Part shown: piece after piece, positions 56,472-64,000 of the stretch
How the letters are laid out: every line of letters starts with the position of its first letter
How positions within the stretch are numbered: position 1 is the first letter of the stretch
Assembly: GCA_010015745.1 (NCBI GenBank)
Contig: ML978280.1
Location: 24,377 to 88,376 of the forward strand
DNA from: Setomelanomma holmii
Taxonomy: Eukaryota; Ascomycota; Dothideomycetes; Pleosporales; Phaeosphaeriaceae
Reading direction: 5' to 3'
Length of the DNA: 64,000 bases
The notes under the pieces: generated by a model
Database searches by the model: none
What the model was told of the DNA's origin: nothing
What the model saw: the letters and a program-made list of their open reading frames with translations, nothing else
Position numbers and translations under genes: made by a program

Positions 56472-56893
56472 TATGCTGTTGGTCTCGCGAATCCTCGGTG
56501 CGAAAGATCAGTAACTGGCCCATGGTATGCATGAACGTCTATTGCTTGCTATCATGAGAGGAGCTTCGCGGCGACTTTCGACGGTATCTGTCATCGACTT
56601 TCCGATTAGCATTCCCTTCGCTGCAAGCAGATCTTTCGCCAGCCTCAATATTGGCATTCACCCTAGGTTCGCCGCTTCCTGCTCGGGCAAACGCTCCACC
56701 CGACCCACGGCATAATTTGTTGCTCCCCACTCAACTCTTGTATCCCGATCACCACGATCGTAAATTCTCCACTCAAACCTTAACTGCGAAATCACATCCG
56801 AAAATGACTGTCGCAAAGCGGACTGCTACTCTAATCTTTCTGTAAGTTGTTTCCAAACAGTGTTGTACACAATAATGACATAGCTCAAGAAGC
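56472..56893. other. intergenic between tandem BTB copies
   Basis: About 420 bp, nothing recognised beyond promoter sequence. Confidence 0.45.
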
Positions 56894-58161
56894 ATGAGCC
56901 GCGACCTCGTTACGGTGCGAGTCGGAGCACTGGAAGACTTGGTAGACTTTCAAGTTTACCGTGAACTGCTTTGCTCTGTGTCACCCTACTTTCGGAGCGT
57001 TTTTGAGGGTGGCTTCAAGGAGGCTACCGATGGTGTGGTCCCATTAACAGACGTTACCGAACAGACTTTCAGAGTCTTCCTGTAATGGGCGCACGCGTAG
57101 ATGCTCACTTCTAGATCCGGCGTACTCGTCCCTAACCTATCCATCTTTTCACCAGCTACAAAAGGTAAGAGCTATTCCGATATACACCGAGGCACAGGAC
57201 TTGTCACTAATCGGCCATTTTGCACATCCTGCTAACTCAAGTAGCAGTCCTCGTCCCAGCAAATTCTCTGAAGGCCAAACGTTATCTCCTGCAAAAGGCT
57301 TTCGACGAGAATGATTATCAGACTCGGCCGCTGAGCGAAGTCCAGCGAGCCGAGTTGTACTTCAAGAACGAGAAATGGACCAACAATTGGCGCATGGGTC
57401 CGAGATCGTATCTTAAACTCTACATCTTCGCTGACAAGTAATCTGTCCATCAGCTTCGCGACGACATCCTCACGGCGATGTTAGGTCAGGCGCACACCTG
57501 GGAGTGGTATCCTGACGCAAACAAGGAACTGCTTTCCTTGGCCTACGACAATCTGCCCGAGTCATCGAAGTTTCTGCGTCTCATGGTCATGACTTCTGCT
57601 CATTGTTGGGCTACGGAAGACGAAGGAAACTGCAGATTGATACTTCAGACGCTTCGAGACTGGAACCAAGATTTTACCTTCGAGGTCACAGTCGCACTGG
57701 CTGAGTTACTCCAGCAGTATCGAAAGCAGGGCCAGGCTTACTCCACCCAATACCCTGGGGTTCACACATACAACTCGTGTGTCTTCCATGACCATCTAGA
57801 GCTTGATGAGGCTTCATGTCGCGAGCGCATCAACAACAAGGCACACGTCTTCGACGAACTCATAGAAGCACGTGCAAAGGACGCAAAGTCTATTGTATCG
57901 AAAGAACAGGATACTTCCTCTGGTCCTAGTGGTACGAGCGCAATGATTCAGGACGGCTCTCTCACTCCGACATGCGCGCCAGGTACTACACCCGAGACGC
58001 ATGTAACGGGGCTTACTTACGCTCCGCGGGTGGACTCTCGCTCGAAAAAATATACCCAGGATGCGCATCTGGATCTACCGACCAGGCGCTTTCTGGACTC
58101 TTCAATATTTGGGCTGAGCCTCGCCTTTGGCGAACAGACGAGATCTCTCAACGTACTCTAG
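56894..58161 (+). pseudogene. BTB/POZ-domain pseudogene, tandem paralog of the preceding gene
   Basis: ATG at 56894 opens a clear BTB domain (DLVTVRVG, LLCSVSPYFRSVFEGGFKEA, PLTDVTEQTFRVFL) that ends in TAA followed four codons later by TAG, at the place where the intact paralog has LAWCYAQ. Homology resumes at about 57240 in another frame (possible lost intron boundary), continues through SYLKLYIFADK, meets a TAA at 57439 where the paralog has Tyr (ANKYSIDQ), and then stays open to 58161 with the C-V-F-H-D-H motif. Three nonsense codons relative to the paralog support a pseudogene; two of them fit C-to-T change of Gln codons. Confidence 0.75.
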
Positions 58162-59899
58162 CACTGTCCCGTTGTGGACGAGCTTATGGGCTTGCTTCTT
58201 GCCCTATGAACGTGCGACTTTCGACTTCTTCTCCTTCCCCATCATCTGCGGCGGTTTCGCGTGCAGAAGACATCTTGGTAGCAATAAATCTCCTGGTTGT
58301 GCTCTCGCGAGCCCTGGCCCCTGAACGTGGCGTTCGAATTACTACAATGGAATCTCTACTCCGTTCAAATTTTGCGGATTATTCCATATAGTGTCACTCG
58401 CCTTCGTTGTTTCCACAATTACTTCATTCTTGTCTAGTCGTCATTGCTTCCTACCCGTTGTCTTCCCAGTCTATCAGACATGCGATTGTGACAGTGGCTG
58501 ACCGTGTGTCTGATCGCCCTGACATGTACCCGGCGTACCAGCACATCTTCACGATGCGGTCCTGATTTTAGACTCGTGTGTAAAGGGGCGCATTTGAAGA
58601 CTGCTGCAGGTATGTAATCTAGTGATCCAGAAGGCGAAGTCATTTCAATTTTGGTCGTTCTATAGTCAGCATTTATACTACGGCAGCACCGATGCTGATT
58701 GCGGGATAGGCTGCTAATCAAATTATAGAACGTGTAATCACCATCTCATACGTGTCTCCGACAGAGGTGGAAGTTGTTGGTCCGTATTCAGGAACGGGCG
58801 ACGTCTAGTCATTCACTATCGCTGATATCGTTGTAATGCCAGTGTGCAGAATGCTGCTACACCACCGGTTGTGACGGAAATAATCATCGCGGACATCTTG
58901 TCCTGAGGCTAGAGTGTAGATGTACCATCCTTCTTGGCTACATTTGAAGGTGCCTACGCAACTATGCGGTCTGAACAACATTCTTCATTATCCTCACTAC
59001 ACGAACACCCCAAAATTCGACTACCCTCCTCTCGCGGGGCTTGGAAAGTCGGAGTCAAGAATGTGGTGGGTAGCGCAACATCAGCACAGCAATGTCTGCG
59101 CAGAACGCCAGATGGAACAATCGAACCTTCAGTGTTGTGAAGGTATCCAGCCCTCACAACCAGCAGCTTCAAGGCGTTGTTGACTCGTAGGGTTACAACA
59201 CTCAGGCCTATCTCCGGCTTTCCTTGCCACAGGAGAGCCCTCCCCAACCTAGTCGTGCTACTGAATGAAAAGCTTCATAGCAAGGTTCATGAGCTGCACG
59301 AACGGACACTACTGCAGCAAGTGATGCAACAATAGCACGTACCATGGAAACTGCCGCTTTTTGAGATGCCACATCCTGGTGTTTCACGACTGTCAAAGGC
59401 AGCAATTGATCAATTCGGGAACATCCGAGGGATGAGCTGATTTGTGCAGCCTCATGACTTGCCTCGCATGTGTTCAAACACATGAGACGAACGTGCGCCC
59501 AACGATTGTTTCGAGCATGACGATCCTTCGAGTCTTTGCCCCACATGCTGGCGGGCCGCACTGACCACCGCTTAATTCACCAGCGGCCAAGCGTGCCAGG
59601 GTTCAATGGCGACGATGACCACCGAGAAGAAGTCAATCCCTGTCTTGGCGAAGTTCAAATCAACTTTTCTTCCGCTGGCACCTCTTCTGCGACCTTGATC
59701 ATGCAGAAAGTACTCGCACGATAGCATCCTCTTCCTCCACCGCGCTTCCATCCCAAGTGCGTCGAGATTGCAAGGCTATACGTCAGCGGCCCGTATGTAT
59801 TAGCGTGCTGGAGCTTAGCTGCAAAAGCAATGCAAGGTCACATAGCTTTCCGACACCTATCAAGACGCGTAAGGCTATCGTGAACACCGTCTCGCAGCC
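58162..59899. other. intergenic, no supported gene
   Basis: About 1.7 kb with short frames only. The last part is the promoter and leader of the CDF transporter. Confidence 0.5.
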
Positions 59900-61763
59900 A
59901 TGACGGAGCATTCGTCCACCCCTCCGACTAAGTCGGCCCCGCCTGTGTCGCGCTCTGCCAGCCTCCCACGCCTCGCGAGCTCGAAGCTCATCCTTCCTCT
60001 GAGCGACGCTACTGCCGCACTTTCGACCCGGGGATCGCACCTGCCTTCGCTATTCGCGCGCCGTCCTTCTACGATTCGCAGCAATGAGCGCCGCGGAAGC
60101 TTGACGGATGAGGAGGAGGATCTTGATAGCTTCAGAGGAGGACTTATAATGCCGTACGATAGGGATACGGAGCGGAGGAGCAGTAACGCAGTTTCTATCT
60201 TGAACACGCCGCAAATGCGCAGTCAGCGCCTGATTGGCAATTCGAATCCTCGGTACAAGTGGGAGAGATACTACAAGAGCGACGAGGAGCTGAAAAACAT
60301 GAAGAAGCCAATGTGAGCAAGACCACCGAGAAAAAAGGAGCAGCAGCTGACATCACATAAGACGAGAGTATTACGAGCGCAACAACCAGCTTATCCAGCA
60401 CTACATGTACATCGATCGTCTCCTCGATTCCTCCCTGCCACACAACCTGATCCAAGAGTACACGAACCAAAACCTCGAATCCGGTGCGATTAAGATCCCA
60501 TCCACGATCACCGAGGAGTCATCTGCAACTAGCACACCTCTTCCTACATCTGGCAACCACACACCCGCCAATGCCAGCGAAAATGGGAGCGCGCCTCTCT
60601 CTCGTCGCTCGTCAGGCACATATGGTACGAATGGATCTGCTGGAGGTCTCCAAGCGAAGGTCAAGCGGACGCCGAAGAACCTGTACAAGGTCCCGGAAAA
60701 CGATGAGAACACGCCATTGCTCGCAAATGATGACGCCTTGGACGACGACGAAGAGGAAGAGGTAGTGTCGAACCCCAAGTTGAAGGAGTGGGTACCTGAG
60801 GAGGACGAGGACACGGAGAGCCCCATTGTGAAGCTTGCACTCTACGTCAATCTCGCTGCCAACACGGCGCTACTGATCATGAAGGTCATCGTAGCTGTCA
60901 TGACGTCTTCGCTATCTGTCGTCGCGAGTTTGGTCGATGCAGTATTGGACTTCGTCAGCACGGCTATTATCTGGGTCACATCGTGGATGATCTCACGGCA
61001 AGATCGTTACGCATATCCTGTTGGCCGTCGACGACTTGAGCCTATCGGTGTGCTGGTCTTCTCCGTTATCATGATTACCTCCTTTGCTCAGGTCGGTATC
61101 GAGGGTATCTCACGGCTCTCAGGAACGGACCATTCCATAGTGCAGCTCACCATACCTGCCGTTGCCATCATGGCTTCCACGGTCGTCATCAAGGGCCTCT
61201 GCTGGCTCTGGTGTCGTTTGATCCGCAACTCCTCTGTCCAAGCGCTTGCACAAGATGCCATGACCGACGTCGTCTTCAACACCTTCTCCATCCTTTTCCC
61301 TCTGATTGGCTACTTTGCCAAGGTCTGGTGGCTCGATGCGCTCGGTGGTATCCTGCTATCGACATACGTTATATTCAACTGGAGTCGCACGTCGGCGGAG
61401 CATATCCGCAATCTGACAGGCGCAAGCGCAACGGCTGACGAGCGCAATATCCTGCTCTACATGACAATGCGGTTTGCGAAAAGTATAAAGAGGATCCAAG
61501 GACTGCAAGCGTATCATGCGGGCGATAAGCTGAATGTTGAGGTCGACATTGTAGTGGATGAGAATCTCGCGCTGAGGGACAGTCACGACTTGGGAGAGAG
61601 CTTGCAGTATGTTCTTGGTAAGTCAATTTGGTGATCGATGATGTTCGATGCGGATCTTAAAGCTGACACGAATGCAGAGAGCGTACCGTATGTCGATCGT
61701 GCTTTTGTACATATTGATTACACGGATTACAATCTCCCAACACATATGTCGCAGCAGGAGTAG
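59900..61763 (+). CDS. cation diffusion facilitator (CDF), Mn-type
   Basis: Three exons: 59900-60312, 60362-61617 and 61678-61763; introns of 49 bp (gtgagc...cataag) and 60 bp (gtaagt...aatgcag). 584 residues. A long Ser-rich cytosolic N-terminus precedes six membrane helices starting near residue 283 (LALYVNLAANTALLIMKVIV). Metal-site motifs are DxxxD in both helix 2 (LVDAVLDFVS) and helix 5 (QDAMTDVVFN), the pattern of the manganese-transporting CDF group rather than the HxxxD of zinc carriers. The C-terminal cytosolic domain ends YVDRAFVHIDYTDYN. It probably exports Mn2+ or Fe2+ from the cytosol into an organelle or out of the cell by H+ antiport. Confidence 0.92.
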
Positions 61764-62984
61764 AAAGCATCAGTGTTGGACACGCTTGTCGAGCTTCGCA
61801 CTCGCAGGTTTCAGACTCTATGTCTCCAAGCAATATACTATTCCAATCAAACATGTACGGGCTGATGTGTGAAAGAGGCAGACTTCCACAAATCGCGAGG
61901 TCACTTACCCTAGCATCAGTAAGTGCTCAAGCATGTGCTTCCCCATGGCACTTGCTTGGCACACGAAAGGCGACGCTGCTACAAGCTTGCGTGGGTTTGC
62001 CTCAGATACTCTGAGTGGTCTGGAAATCGTCCCACGCTGAATGCTTGCTCATCGCAGTGTCTGCATGTCCTCAGTACGTGCAGCGATTGAAGGTGACTGA
62101 ATCCGATTGTGCATCGCGGAGTCTGCATAAAGCAGGTACCTCGACGAGTCAAATCGCGTATCTAAATGTCGGGATCCCGACAGGCGCCAACATCCCGAAC
62201 AAGGTTGAGGCTGCAATTGGGCCTCCTCAATGGCTCTTCTGAGGAGCAAGGAATCTTGGAGAAACTCGCGGAAGGGTTGGACTATCTTATGAGACTTAGA
62301 GCTTCCCAACGCCGGGGCCTATCCCCTTTTAAGTCTACGTCCTCGCGACTTTCAGTCTACACACCGTATTTTACCAAAACTTAATGTTCCTGCAACCTAT
62401 GCAATCTGTGTTCGATGCACCACGTCGGCGTCCGGGTCCCGGGACCGGTATGATACCACAGGCCCCTCGTGCGATGGCGCAAAAACCCTTTCCAACCTTA
62501 GAGACGCTGCAGGGAAGAATTCAGGAACAGGAGGTGATGAAACTGTATCCTCGACTTGTGCTTCTTGCAGCTCTGGCCGGCTTCAAAGACGAACGAAGGA
62601 GGCGAGAATGATCAAATGACACGATCTGTGACACGTGACGGGACTTTTTGGATTCGTTTGCATACCTGTGCGACTTGGGAAAGGGCGGTAAAACGGTAAC
62701 GGCTACTGCATTACAGTCGCTGGCTGAGAACAACTTGCTTTGGCTGGCAGCAAACGAAGGAGTCGTGAGGATGTCCTGGTTTACGCTAAGGAACTGTTCT
62801 GATAAAGCTCAGTATATGATAGTCGGAAAACGATATATAGGTGCATCTGTAACGTAAAAGAAGCTTGTCACAACGGGAATCTGATGCTAGAATGACGTAT
62901 CGACTTCTAACTAGAATCCAATGATCAGGCTAAGTTCAAATTCACACTATCAGAACGCTCACCTAGCAGTAAGTCCTCCGGATT
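61764..62984. other. intergenic, no supported gene
   Basis: About 1.2 kb; short frames without domains. Convergent 3' flanks of the transporter and the small secreted protein. Confidence 0.5.
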
Positions 62985-63233
62985 CTATAGGGTTGGAGCT
63001 AAGAGCGCAGCCGCGCATGCGGCCTGACAAGTTCCAAAGGCAGCATTGCATGCGAGGATTGTCGCGGGTGCAGAAGCACCCATGGTAGCTCCCCAAGTGA
63101 AACCTGCAGCGGAATAACAGGCCATGACAATTGCTGAGCAGCCTGCCTGACATATCCCGTATGCGGCTGGCCCTGCTGTTCCTGAGTCGGCCAGCGCCAG
63201 GACACTAAAGACTGTGATTGCGAAACGATTCAT
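62985..63233 (-). CDS. small secreted Cys/Ala-rich protein (zygote-specific-protein-like)
   Basis: 82 residues, single exon, ATG at 63231-63233. N-terminal signal peptide (FAITVFSVLALADSGTAG). The mature part is Ala/Gly-rich with regularly spaced cysteines (GICQAGCSAIVMACYSAAG and ACNAAFGTCQAACAA). This pattern occurs in a widespread family of tiny fungal secreted proteins that databases often label 'zygote-specific class V' by similarity to an algal protein. Function unknown. A weak alternative 3' intron was considered; the simple frame suffices. Confidence 0.7.
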   Translation of the reverse strand: MNRFAITVFSVLALADSGTAGPAAYGICQAGCSAIVMACYSAAGFTWGATMGASAPATILACNAAFGTCQAACAAALLAPTL

Positions 63234-64000
63234 ATCAGAGTGAGGCGATCTGGTGAGATTAGTATGAACAGTGACCAGCGCACAGTAGACTTGCCGTGAA
63301 GCGTTTGCTCGTCGTCGTAAGATCGTTGGAAAGTTGGGAAGGGCAAGAAAGAGGGCCGATGCGGGCTTTTAGTGGCCACTTCTTTGTGTCACTCAGACCT
63401 GGTTTCGAAAACGTCATAACACATTTTAACTGGGTTCTTGATCTGGTCGATTGGGTGACATATGCTGGGGAGCGCGGCTAGCGTCAAGCCTCCCATATAG
63501 TTGTGTAACATCGCCAGTCTGTCCAGGCGTCTGGAATGTGGGAAAGATGAGATCAAGCTGATCGATTGCACGCAAGACCGCTCCCATATCTTGAGCTATA
63601 AGCCGGGCTGGCGCGGTGGCAGTTTCGAGGGTGTTTCGGTTTTGGCTGGGTATTGAGCTGATAATTTTGTAAAAGAGCTACCGCAGCTGGCATTTTATTT
63701 GCTAACGAGGATGGACGCGTGATGCACGGGGGCGCGTGATGCACGGGGAACACCAAAACAACACCACCAAAGATGAGGCTATTGAGCCACCAACAATAGC
63801 TATTATCTCAAGATTTCATGGTGGAGTAGTAAACAAAGCCATGCAATTAATTTGTACTACTAAACTTTGTTGGAAGCTTAATGGGGCGGCCTCTGCTGTT
63901 GGTTTTGGGTGGTGGTGGTGGTGCAGCCTCAGCAACAGCCTCACCACTTGCAGCACCACCACCACTCTTTACACGCTTTGATTTTGGTGCAAGCTGCCTT
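63234..64000. other. right-edge region with short tandem repeat and possible partial ORF
   Basis: At 63714-63750 a gcgtgatgcacgggg unit is repeated twice in tandem. From 64000 to about 63853 the minus strand is open in one frame with a Gly/Ala/Pro-rich stretch and an AT-hook-like RGRPIKLP near its end, then TAA. It could be the tail of a gene or transposon extending beyond the window. (GGT)n and (CCA)n simple sequence lies at about 63905-63965. Confidence 0.3.

Noticed and set aside
1..64000. CRISPR arrays, bacterial operons, riboswitches
   Set aside because: Spliced genes and fungal families throughout; the only regular array (6275-6404) is a direct tandem repeat without spacers.
1..64000. 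tRNA or rRNA genes
   Set aside because: I looked for conserved T-arm and anticodon-arm patterns and found none I could fold convincingly; a covariance-model scan would be decisive.

Overview
The window is a 64 kb piece of a filamentous ascomycete genome. Genes are mostly intron-bearing, with short GT-AG introns of about 46-220 bp. The content is typically fungal: a STE3-type pheromone receptor, the Ste12 transcription factor, a HET-domain protein, a hybrid histidine kinase, cardiolipin synthase, COQ8, NTA1, and the tiny ribosomal proteins eL39 and eL41. The BTB/POZ family and the gene style suggest a Dothideomycete, but that placement is inference. Exon boundaries were read by eye from splice signals and reading frame. 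For every spliced gene modelled as intact, the summed coding length is a multiple of three.

Layout. 0-5.6 kb: a cysteine-rich secreted protein, a gene-poor stretch, then a divergent cyclase / Baeyer-Villiger-type monooxygenase pair. 5.6-15.4 kb: an accessory region with two paralogous genes of unknown function (A at 6602-8206, B at 12942-14775). Both are on the minus strand and each carries a reading-frame lesion. They are embedded in short dispersed repeats, including a 5 x 26 bp tandem array and a recurring CGTCC-N5-GGACG dyad, and separated by a complete hAT transposon (9431-12549) with matching 8-bp target duplications. The hAT transposase frame has 13 in-frame stops and no frameshift, as expected from RIP-type C-to-T mutation. 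15.4-34.5 kb: GNAT acetyltransferase, fungal transcription factor, HSL-type esterase, a membrane protein, hybrid histidine kinase, STE3 receptor, eL41, FHA-domain protein kinase and HET protein. 34.7-38.4 kb: a small conserved protein, a BTB pseudogene and an intact BTB gene. 39.9-42.3 kb: STE12, followed by about 5 kb with no gene I can support. 47.2-55.0 kb: housekeeping block with cardiolipin synthase, an Rpb12-like RNA polymerase subunit, COQ8, NTA1 and eL39. 55.5-58.2 kb: a tandem BTB pair, one intact and one broken. 59.9-64 kb: a Mn-type CDF transporter, a small secreted protein and a repeat-like right edge.

Functional links. STE3 (26.6 kb) and STE12 (42 kb) are the receptor and the terminal transcription factor of the same mating-pheromone MAPK pathway. 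COQ8 and cardiolipin synthase are both mitochondrial inner-membrane lipid/quinone functions. The least explained material is the A/B paralog pair with its repeat-rich flanks.
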